Origin: Caldifarciminota bacterium
GTDB lineage: Bacteria > Hydrothermota > Tepidihabitantia > Tepidihabitantales > Tepidihabitantaceae
Reading direction: 5' to 3'
DNA: 12,886 nucleotides
Assembly (NCBI GenBank): GCA_903908785.1
Contig: CAIVTL010000320.1
Location: 1-12,886 of the forward strand
Shown here: one piece after another, positions 1-5,872 of the stretch
How the letters are laid out: every line of letters starts with the position of its first letter
Numbering within the stretch: position 1 is the first letter of the stretch
Notes under the pieces: model-generated
Told to the model about the DNA's origin: nothing
Database searches by the model: none
Seen by the model: only the letters and a program-made list of their open reading frames with translations
Made by a program: the position numbers and the translations under genes

Positions 1-999
1 ATTATCAACGGCGTAACTGACAGCGTCAAACGGCTGACGATTCCCCACGGCGGGCCGAGTGCGTTCGCCTACAACGCCACGTCCAACCGGCTTTACGTCG
101 GGTGCGACAATGGCTACGTGGTGGTTGTGGACGGTGCCGCCGATACGGTGCTCTACGAAGTGAACCTTGGGACGTCGTGGCCTATCATCAACATGCTTTG
201 GAATCCGGCCACCAACTACCTTTTCTGCGCCGTGGGCCAGGACAGCATGTTCGTGGTTGACTGCCAAACAGACGAGGTGCGTGCCCGCTGGAATGTGCAG
301 CCCTATGGCGCCTGGTGCTACAGCCCGGTAACCGGGCGCGTCTACACCGCCAGCGCTAACACCTTCTGGGCGCTCAGCCCGCACGGGGATTCCATATTGG
401 CGACCATCCCCCGGGGTTCCGAGTGGCTGTGCGCGGTCCCCTTTGTGGACAAGATATACATCAGCAGCGGCTGGGTGTACGTCCTTGACGGCAGCACCAA
501 CGTCATAGTCGACACGATTCCAACAGGAGGGGGCGCGATGGTGTGCGATACGTCCAAGGGCAAGGTCTACGCCGCCCGCGGTTTGGTGTTCGACGCCCGG
601 GCTGACACGTTGCTCACAACGATTCCGTTGCCAGCTTTCAGTCCGTACGGAATTTGCCAGAATCCCTTGGACGGCCGGGTCTACGTCACCGACCAACATG
701 GCGACTCCGTCTACGTGCTGCGGGACACGATGCCGGGCATTGAGGAGAGCCACGAGCCGCAAGCCGCAAGCTCCAAGTCGATGGCGACGGTCGTACGCGG
801 GGTGCTGGTGCTGCAAGGAGACAGAACACAGAACACAGGACACAGGGCGGAGTTGCTGGACATCAGCGGGCGGAAGGTGAAGGAGCTTCGGCCGGGCGCT
901 AACAACGTGAGCGGCCTCGCGCCGGGCGTCTACTTTGTCCGGGCTGTCAGCCGTGAGCTGTCAGCCGTCAACTGTCACAAGGTCGTGATTGCGAGGTGA
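1..999 (+). CDS. Secreted YVTN-type beta-propeller protein with C-terminal sorting domain (5' end outside window)
   Basis: The reading frame is open from base 1, so the gene begins upstream; 332 residues and a TGA stop are visible. Repeated blades of the type N-R-L-Y-V-G ... V-V-D-G ... D-T-V (for example around residues 28-50, 67-90 and 150-200) match the YVTN family of surface beta-propellers, which are usually extracellular binding or structural proteins. From about residue 261 to the end there is a compact beta domain with LLDISGRKV, LRPGANNVSGLAPGVYFVR and a basic end (KVVIAR). This is the pattern of type IX-like C-terminal sorting domains, so the protein is probably exported across an outer membrane and anchored or released. 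The linker before the tail and a loop inside it are encoded by 7-bp tandem repeats (748-775, 821-848). No catalytic residues are recognisable. The ligand is unknown. Confidence 0.82.
   Translation: MINGVTDSVKRLTIPHGGPSAFAYNATSNRLYVGCDNGYVVVVDGAADTVLYEVNLGTSWPIINMLWNPATNYLFCAVGQDSMFVVDCQTDEVRARWNVQPYGAWCYSPVTGRVYTASANTFWALSPHGDSILATIPRGSEWLCAVPFVDKIYISSGWVYVLDGSTNVIVDTIPTGGGAMVCDTSKGKVYAARGLVFDARADTLLTTIPLPAFSPYGICQNPLDGRVYVTDQHGDSVYVLRDTMPGIEESHEPQAASSKSMATVVRGVLVLQGDRTQNTGHRAELLDISGRKVKELRPGANNVSGLAPGVYFVRAVSRELSAVNCHKVVIAR
748..775 (+). repeat. Heptamer tandem repeat, 4 units, inside the propeller gene
   Basis: Four consecutive 7-bp units: AGCCACG, AGCCGCA twice, then AGCTCCA. They encode the low-complexity linker SHEPQAASSK between the propeller and the tail domain. 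Two units are identical and the others differ by two bases. It is seen directly. Whether it is a polymorphic repeat is unknown. Confidence 0.7.
821..848 (+). repeat. Heptamer tandem repeat, 4 units, inside the sorting domain
   Basis: Four consecutive 7-bp units: ACAGAAC twice, ACAGGAC, ACAGGGC. They encode the polar stretch DRTQNTGHRA, between the strands VLVLQ and ELLDISG of the sorting-type domain, where a surface loop is expected. Because 28 is not a multiple of 3, a gain or loss of one unit would shift the frame. Confidence 0.75.
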
Positions 1000-1037
1000 A
1001 TCAGGAACGACGAGGGGAAGGCACGGTGACACAATAG

Positions 1038-1145
1038 GCGATTACTGACGCGCGGGCGCCGGCGCCCGACGTCTACTTCGTGCGCGAGACGTCAGGCGTT
1101 GAACGTGAGGCGTACAGCGCCACCAAGGTCATCGTCACCCGGTAG
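1038..1145 (+). pseudogene. Orphan sorting-domain tail (remnant of a second propeller-type gene)
   Basis: This frame follows an in-frame TAG at 1035-1037 and ends in TAG at 1143-1145. It encodes about 35 residues; from 1062 the product is APDVYFVRETSG, then a polar stretch, then ATKVIVTR. It aligns with the end of the gene that stops at 999 (APGVYFVRAVSR ... CHKVVIAR), including the basic last residue. No start codon, blades or earlier part of the domain can be read, and the frame differs from that of the upstream gene. The best reading is the stump of a duplicated or deleted sorting-domain gene. It contains a 16-bp perfect palindrome at 1053-1068. It is too short to be called a functional gene. 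Confidence 0.55.
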
Positions 1146-1346
1146 ACGGAAGCAGCCACAGGACACGCAAGCTTGGCGGTCAGACTGAGACGCCCGAATT
1201 CGCCACTTTCTTAGCGCGGAACCCGGCAGAACGGACCCAGAACCGGCGATAGCGGCAGCCGGGTAAGCCTGAACTGACCTAAGTAGCTGAAATAGATTCT
1301 GTTACGCTGCCGGCACCCGTTCAAAACGACACTCCGCGAACCACGG
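1146..1346. other. Intergenic stretch without recognisable gene
   Basis: Several stop codons occur (for example the cluster near 1264-1296), and no convincing start plus ribosome-site pair, RNA gene or strong hairpin is visible. It separates the orphan tail from the repeat region. Confidence 0.6.
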
Positions 1347-1373
1347 CGGGAACCGTTCTGGGGACGGTTCCCG
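1347..1373. repeat. Inverted repeat (10-bp stem, 7-base loop) at left edge of the 12-bp array
   Basis: CGGGAACCGT at 1347-1356 is the exact reverse complement of ACGGTTCCCG at 1364-1373, with a 7-base loop. The right arm overlaps the first units of the 12-bp array. It lies between two convergent genes, so it could act as a bidirectional transcription-end hairpin, but no T-run follows on either strand, so a standard intrinsic terminator is not supported. Confidence 0.6.
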
Positions 1374-1605
1374 GGGTGGTTTCCAAAGGGGTTCTCGCAG
1401 GGGTCTGCGGATGGGTTTTCCGGGCGATTCTGCGGCCGATTTGCACCGCGACATGCGGGCCGTCTTGGAAGGGGATTCGCAGACGGACTCTTGCGGCGAT
1501 TCGAAATCCGACTTTCCGGCCGATTCGCATCGCGGTTTGAGTGCTGATTCGCGGCGCGATTTGCGGAGGGACTTTCGGAGGGACTTCGACGGCGTTTTGC
1601 GGGTT
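1354..1605. repeat. Degenerate 12-bp tandem array, 21 units in perfect register
   Basis: Starting at 1354 and stepping exactly 12 bp, 21 units follow without one insertion or deletion. Within a unit, position 1 is G in 20 of 21, position 3 is a pyrimidine in 21 of 21, position 4 is T in 19 of 21 and position 5 is a pyrimidine in 21 of 21. Positions 7-12 are variable but G+C-rich. The first six units carry mostly GGT and later ones mostly GAT or GAC. Read on the plus strand in phase with the unit it gives a tetrapeptide repeat [G/D]-[S/F/L]-x-x. The other two plus frames are interrupted near 1537 and 1543. It lies between the propeller gene and the radical SAM gene, downstream of both. No spacers of CRISPR type exist. 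Confidence 0.85.
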
Positions 1606-1636
1606 GAGGCTGAAGACGAGGAGCCGAGGATGGAAT

Positions 1637-1678
1637 ACCGAAGAACGAAGACGGGCGAACGCAGGCGAACGGCGAGAG
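1637..1678. repeat. Short purine-rich degenerate repeat next to the radical SAM stop
   Basis: A stretch built from variants of (A/G)CGAA(C/G): it can be cut in 7-bp steps (ACCGAAG, AACGAAG, ...), and it also contains GGCGAACG twice at 10-bp spacing. It ends 19 bp from the stop codon of the leftward radical SAM gene. The period is less clean than in the other heptamer arrays. Confidence 0.4.
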
Positions 1679-1696
1679 TGGCGGACGGCGGTGAAC

Positions 1697-2566
1697 CTAC
1701 AGCCCGCGCAGGTATTCGGGCTTGAAGCGGTGGTGCTTGATTGCCTCGGTTAGTTCCGTAACCAGGCGTTCCTTGTCCTTGGGCAGCCGGCCGTCGAGCG
1801 GTACGTAGTTCGAGGCGTGGTTGGAGCGGAACACGGTTGCCTTCACGTCGACCCGTTCGAGGAACAGCCTGAGTTCGGCCGCGAATTCGGCCGGCTCCGG
1901 CAGCTCGAACTCTCCGGACCTTTGCTGCCGGGCAAGCGGAGTGCCGGGAACAACGGTTACGGTCAGGGCTGAAAGGTAGTTCGGGTTCATCTGCGAGACC
2001 ACCTTGGCGGAATCGATTGCGTTCTCCCGCCATTGCTTGCGGCCGCCGAGACCGAGCAGGAAGATGACTGACGACTTCATGCCTGCGGCCATGCCGTGCC
2101 GAACGCCGGCGACCATCTCGTCAGCAGTGGCTCCCTTGTCAATCTGTCGGAGTATCGCGTCTGAGCCGGATTCAAGGCCGAGGTAGAATAGCGAGAGTCT
2201 GTGGCCCGCCAGCTCTTTCAGTTCCTCGATGGGTTTTGACACGAGGTCACGGGCGTTGGCGTACACACCGACGCGCTGAAGGTCAGGGAATGCCTGCTCA
2301 AGCGCCGTGAGAATCCGGAGCAGATGCGGCGTCGGCAGGATGAACGCATTGCCGTCGCACAGGAACACGCGCCGGACATCAGGACCATGGTATTCGCGCG
2401 CGGCCGCGATGTCTTCGAGAACCTCTTCAAGCCGGCGCACGCGGAACTGCTTGTCCCGATACATCGCGCAGAACGTGCACCGGTTGTGCGAGCAGCCGAT
2501 GGTCGCCTGCAGGAGCAGCGAATCGGCCTCAGAAGGCGGGCGGAAGATGTTGCCGACGTAGCGCAT
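1697..2566 (-). CDS. Radical SAM protein of unknown substrate
   Basis: The 289-residue product carries the iron-sulfur cluster motif near its N-terminus, in GCSHNRCTFC at residues 24-33. Here the first two cysteines (C25, C30) are four residues apart, followed by CX2C (C33); this GCSHN-x-C-x-FC form is, to my knowledge, usual for one radical SAM subfamily. GLESGSD (residues 130-136) fits the SAM-binding strand of the TIM barrel, and FRSNHASNY (residues 246-254) is a further conserved-looking block. The ATG at 2566 was chosen because family similarity starts at MRYVGNIFRP. The frame stays open upstream to 2794, but that extension is low-complexity, Arg-rich and runs into the divergent gene. 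No cobalamin or SPASM domain is visible. The reaction is unknown. It is a single-gene leftward unit, with a candidate promoter at 2587-2615. Confidence 0.9.
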   Translation of the reverse strand: MRYVGNIFRPPSEADSLLLQATIGCSHNRCTFCAMYRDKQFRVRRLEEVLEDIAAAREYHGPDVRRVFLCDGNAFILPTPHLLRILTALEQAFPDLQRVGVYANARDLVSKPIEELKELAGHRLSLFYLGLESGSDAILRQIDKGATADEMVAGVRHGMAAGMKSSVIFLLGLGGRKQWRENAIDSAKVVSQMNPNYLSALTVTVVPGTPLARQQRSGEFELPEPAEFAAELRLFLERVDVKATVFRSNHASNYVPLDGRLPKDKERLVTELTEAIKHHRFKPEYLRGL

Positions 2567-2586
2567 TGGTGTCTGAGTAGCGCGAG

Positions 2587-2615
2587 ATTCTACAGCGAAG
2601 CGGAGGAACGGTCTA
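2587..2615 (-). promoter_or_regulatory. Candidate sigma70-type promoter for the radical SAM gene
   Basis: On the minus strand TAGACC (2615-2610) and TAGAAT (2592-2587) are separated by 17 bp; they match TTGACA at 4 of 6 and TATAAT at 5 of 6 positions. Initiation would fall near 2580, about 14 bases before the ATG at 2566, a leader with no clear Shine-Dalgarno sequence. The match is modest and could be chance. Confidence 0.4.
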
Positions 2616-2718
2616 GCGGCACGCCGGTCCCGGCAAAACATCGAGAGGCGGTGGGTTCCTGTTGGCCGCAGCAGGGTGCTCCCGGCCAGAAGCGATTGCT
2701 GGTCGCTGCGCGGCGGGT

Positions 2719-2747
2719 TTGACAATCGGTGTCGGCGAATGGATACT
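2719..2747 (+). promoter_or_regulatory. Near-consensus sigma70-type promoter for the GT39-like gene
   Basis: A perfect TTGACA (2719-2724), a 17-bp spacer, and GATACT (2742-2747, 5 of 6 to TATAAT if position 1 is the mismatch and position 5 is read as C for A, so 4-5 of 6) stand just before the coding region. Initiation about 7 bases downstream falls near 2754, after the GTG at 2750 and about five bases before the ATG at 2759. This supports the ATG as the start and predicts an almost leaderless transcript. Confidence 0.6.
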
Positions 2748-2758
2748 AAGTGTCTGTC

Positions 2759-4807
2759 ATGAAATCCGCAGAGCGTAAGCCACTGACGAGCCACCCTCGT
2801 TGGTTTCTCCCGTTGCTCGCAGTCGCCGGCTCATCGGCGCTGCTGGGCCTGGTGTCACTTACCTATCCGTTTGGCCGGGACCAGGGACTCTACGCTTTCC
2901 TCGCCGACGCGATGCTCCACGGCATGAGCCTGTACAAGGACGTGCCGATGATGCAGATGCCGCTCACGGCGATCGTGCACCTGCTTGCACTGGTGTTATT
3001 CGGCCACTCGATGACCGCAATCCGGATTCTCGACCTCTTCTGGACCGCAGGAATCGCGACGTTCCTGTACGTGTTCGTGCGCCAGATGTTCCGGCGGCCC
3101 GGGCTGGCGCTGATGGTCGGTCTGTTCTTTCCGTTCCTCTACTACATCTTCGGCTGGTGGGAGAGTGCCCAGGTTGACGGCTTCCTGAACCTCCCCGCGG
3201 CAGGGGCGTTCGCCTTGGCCGCGGTCGCGCTCAACCGGCCGGCCGAGTCACCCGCGAGCGGCGAGCGGCTGCACTGGTTCTTTGCCGGCCTGCTGGTGTC
3301 CTTGGCATTGTTCTTCAAATACACGGTCATACTCGTGCTGCCGGCGGTCTTCATCGGCCCGCTGCTGACCTTTGGCTGGCGCTCGAACCGGGCCAGGAGC
3401 GCAGCGCTATGGCTGGTGATAGGATTCGCGGCAGGCGTGGCCGGTTTCTTTGCGGTTGTCGCGGCGTTCGGGGCGCTGCCGGGTCTGATTGAGGCGCAGG
3501 TGCGCGGCATCGTGCCATATGCCGGGATGGAACGGATAAGGCAGGCGTTGCCTGAACGCGTGCTCAGCCTGTTCCGTGTCTTCACACGCGAATCCGACCG
3601 GGACTATCTGTATGGCGGCATCCTTGCCGCACTCGGGCTGGTGCCTGCGGCTGTGATACTGCTGAGGCGCGGGCCCGAAGCCGACCGGCGCGTCAAGGTC
3701 GCGGTCTGGGTGACGCTTGCATGGCTGGCTGCCGGGCTGGCGTCGGTTTTCGTGCAAAACAAGTTCTTTTTCTATCACTACTTGACCATCATCCCGGCGC
3801 TGGCCGTGCTCGGCGGCATGGCGCTGGTCTGGGTGCTGGACCCGCTCTGGCAGTTCCTCCAGAAACGGTGGCAGCGAGTACTGCTTGTCACTGTCGGAGT
3901 CATCGCCGCGCTGGTCAACACGGCTTACTATGACCGCTACCTGACGCTGGGCCAAGCGATCTTCGGCGTCCACAGCGTCAGGCAGACCTGGATGATGCGC
4001 CGTTTCCGTACCGGCGACTTCAACCTCGGCGAGCAGCTCGTACTCGCCGACTACCTCACCCGGAATACCAGGCAGGACGAGCGGGTGGTCAACTACGGAA
4101 TCGATCCGTGGGTCACTTTCCCGGCCTGGCGGAAACCTATCTTCCGCTACACATCGCCGTTCCTCGCCCCCAACTGCACGCTGACGACCAGATTCCGTGA
4201 GGACCCACCCGAGGTGTTTCTCGTCAAGCACGGCGACCGAATGCCATTTGTGTACGGTGACAGCCTTGACTCATACGAACGGCTACTGAAATTCGGGCAG
4301 TTGCGAGATTTCGTGCTGACGAACTATGAACTGGAGGCGAGGGTCGGGCACTTCGACGTCCTGCGTCTGGTCGGCCCGGGCAGAGACGCGCCTGACGTTG
4401 CCGAAGGTGCCGGGCAGCTCGCATCAGACCTGGATGAGGCGGGAATGTACGTTTCGCAGGTCGCGCCGGATGCCTACCGCTCGCTTCTGTGGCCGGTCTC
4501 CCCGCCGCCCGCACTGCCCGGTGTCGCTGCGCACAAGATAATGGCCTACCGTGATTTCAGCCGGACTCTCTGGGCCGATACCAGCACGACGCTCGACGAT
4601 TTCCTGCCGGCGCTGAGTGTGTGGGTAAGGGACGACGACCGGCCGTTCGCCCGGCTGGACCCGTTCTGTTTCCAGAACGACGGTGAGCATTTCGTCACGG
4701 ACGACTACCGGTTCGGCCTGCTCCACATCTGCCGCAACGGGCTCGTGTTCGTCTACGAGATTGCCCGCCGGACGGGGGAGGAGACCGTCAGCCCCGAGGA
4801 AGAGTAG
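2759..4807 (+). CDS. GT-C membrane glycosyltransferase, GT39/ArnT-type
   Basis: The 682-residue product has a membrane-rich N-terminal part (about residues 15-395) and a soluble C-terminal part of about 285 residues. After the first membrane helix it has GRDQGLYAFLAD (about residues 39-50), the acidic first external loop of GT39/GT83 transferases, and near residues 332-353 VQNKFFFYHYLTIIPALAVL, a typical late helix entry of this superfamily. Such enzymes move a sugar from a polyprenyl-phosphate carrier to protein, lipid or glycan on the outer face of the cytoplasmic membrane. Two starts are possible, GTG 2750 and ATG 2759. The ATG is preferred because the strong promoter would start transcription between them. 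No good Shine-Dalgarno sequence precedes either. It converges with the pse operon, 9 bp apart at their stops. Donor and acceptor cannot be named. Confidence 0.85.
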   Translation: MKSAERKPLTSHPRWFLPLLAVAGSSALLGLVSLTYPFGRDQGLYAFLADAMLHGMSLYKDVPMMQMPLTAIVHLLALVLFGHSMTAIRILDLFWTAGIATFLYVFVRQMFRRPGLALMVGLFFPFLYYIFGWWESAQVDGFLNLPAAGAFALAAVALNRPAESPASGERLHWFFAGLLVSLALFFKYTVILVLPAVFIGPLLTFGWRSNRARSAALWLVIGFAAGVAGFFAVVAAFGALPGLIEAQVRGIVPYAGMERIRQALPERVLSLFRVFTRESDRDYLYGGILAALGLVPAAVILLRRGPEADRRVKVAVWVTLAWLAAGLASVFVQNKFFFYHYLTIIPALAVLGGMALVWVLDPLWQFLQKRWQRVLLVTVGVIAALVNTAYYDRYLTLGQAIFGVHSVRQTWMMRRFRTGDFNLGEQLVLADYLTRNTRQDERVVNYGIDPWVTFPAWRKPIFRYTSPFLAPNCTLTTRFREDPPEVFLVKHGDRMPFVYGDSLDSYERLLKFGQLRDFVLTNYELEARVGHFDVLRLVGPGRDAPDVAEGAGQLASDLDEAGMYVSQVAPDAYRSLLWPVSPPPALPGVAAHKIMAYRDFSRTLWADTSTTLDDFLPALSVWVRDDDRPFARLDPFCFQNDGEHFVTDDYRFGLLHICRNGLVFVYEIARRTGEETVSPEEE

Positions 4808-4816
4808 GCCGACCCG

Positions 4817-5842
4817 TCACTCTGCTTTCTCGCCGCCGGCGGGTCTAGATTTCCGTCCCGGCCGTTCCGCCTGCAGGACCACCCGCGGCCGCACCTGGAG
4901 ACGCCAGAGGCCGAGCAGTCCCCAGACCGTGAAGGCGACGTAGCCGATTCCCTGCGAAACCGTAATGTACGCGAGTGCACCGCTTCGCGAGAACCCGAGC
5001 GGCACGAGCACCGTCACCGCGACGAACTGGTAGACGCCGACGTATCCCGGGGTTGACGGCACCGCACTCGACAAGCCCAGCCCGGCCAGCAGCATTATGG
5101 CGGTCGGCAGGTTAAGGCTGAGACCAAAGGCGTGTGCGCCAATCATCGTGCCGATCGAGTCGGCCAGCCAGACAAGAACGGTCAGTCCGGCGAACGCGAG
5201 GCCGCGGGACGGGCTGGCGAACGCCCGCATGCCGGAAAGGAACTGGGCGAGGATTCCGAGCAAACGTTCGCGGAGACGAGCCGGGCCGGGCAGGTGTTCC
5301 AGCAGCCTCCGGAGAGAACCCTCGAAACGCGGGACGGCGAAAAGAGTGATGATTCCCGCAACGCCGGCAACGCCCATCACTTTCCATGCTTTGACGAGCC
5401 ACTGCGATGACCGGCCCAGCGAGAACACTGCCGCAAGGCTGAACAGGACCAGGGCGACGGCATCCAGCAGTCGTTCGGTCAGGGCCGTGGCAAAGACCCA
5501 GCTCTTGCTCATCCCGGCCTTGCGGCCGAGCGCGACCGAGCGGATGACCTCGCCGGCCCGGGCCGGAAGGAAGTTGTTGCCCAGGTAGCCGGCCATCATC
5601 GCCCAGAAGACAGTGACCGGCGAAACGTCCTTCTCCGCCTTGAGCAGGACGCGCCAGCGGAGCGCGCGAAGGACGAGCGACATCTGGCCGATGAGCACCG
5701 CTGGAATCAGGTAGCCGAACCGCGCCGCGCGGATTGTGTGCCAGAGTTCACGCCAGTTGAGACCGCGTACCGCGAGGTAGAGAAGCAGGGCGGCGAGAGC
5801 CAGTGCGACAAGAAGTGACCACCGGGGACGCGGTGAGTTCAT
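4817..5842 (-). CDS. YbhN/LPG_synthase_TM family membrane protein (AglD-C-terminus-like, UPF0104)
   Basis: The 341-residue polytopic protein has hallmarks of the LPG_synthase_TM family: AGYLGNNFLPARAGEVIR at residues 84-101, TERLLDA at 122-128 and PSTPGYVGVYQ at 262-272, with about seven or eight hydrophobic segments and a short basic, Arg/Lys-rich cytoplasmic tail. Family members are the membrane half of lysyl-phosphatidylglycerol synthases and the C-terminal domain of archaeal AglD. Free-standing members are often next to glycosyltransferases and have been suggested to help move or present lipid-linked sugars. There is no soluble aminoacyl-transfer domain, so lysyl-PG synthesis is unlikely. 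It is the last gene of the operon, 30 bp after the GT2 gene, with no clear ribosome site before ATG 5842. A lipid-carrier role is inferred from neighbours. Confidence 0.85.
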   Translation of the reverse strand: MNSPRPRWSLLVALALAALLLYLAVRGLNWRELWHTIRAARFGYLIPAVLIGQMSLVLRALRWRVLLKAEKDVSPVTVFWAMMAGYLGNNFLPARAGEVIRSVALGRKAGMSKSWVFATALTERLLDAVALVLFSLAAVFSLGRSSQWLVKAWKVMGVAGVAGIITLFAVPRFEGSLRRLLEHLPGPARLRERLLGILAQFLSGMRAFASPSRGLAFAGLTVLVWLADSIGTMIGAHAFGLSLNLPTAIMLLAGLGLSSAVPSTPGYVGVYQFVAVTVLVPLGFSRSGALAYITVSQGIGYVAFTVWGLLGLWRLQVRPRVVLQAERPGRKSRPAGGEKAE

Positions 5843-5872
5843 GAGTTCAGCCGGGCAAGCACGGCGGATTGG

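Noticed and set aside
1053..1068. 16-bp perfect palindrome CGGGCGCCGGCGCCCG as terminator or operator
   Set aside because: No loop space or T-run, made entirely of G+C, and located inside the sorting-tail remnant; likely compositional.
1354..1605. CRISPR array
   Set aside because: The units are contiguous, 12 bp and degenerate; there are no spacers and no cas genes.
1411..1725. Rightward 104-codon frame translating the 12-bp array as a D-S-x-x repeat
   Set aside because: Not listed as a gene: no ribosome site at ATG 1411, the array extends 57 bp before that ATG, and the last part overlaps the radical SAM 3' end. Kept only as a hypothesis within the array finding.
1302..2033. Long leftward open frame (243 codons) across the repeat region and the 3' half of the radical SAM gene
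   Set aside because: It is in another frame of the well-supported radical SAM gene; its product is Arg/Pro/Ser-rich with no family features, and its openness over 1354-1605 follows from the 12-bp period lacking stops in that frame.
3407..4231. 274-codon leftward open frame
   Set aside because: Antisense to the GT39-like gene; composition rich in Gln, Glu, His and Arg, as expected for a shadow frame.
4808..4816. Bidirectional terminator between the convergent GT39-like and YbhN-like genes
   Set aside because: Only 9 bp separate the stops and no hairpin with a T-run is visible in or beside them.
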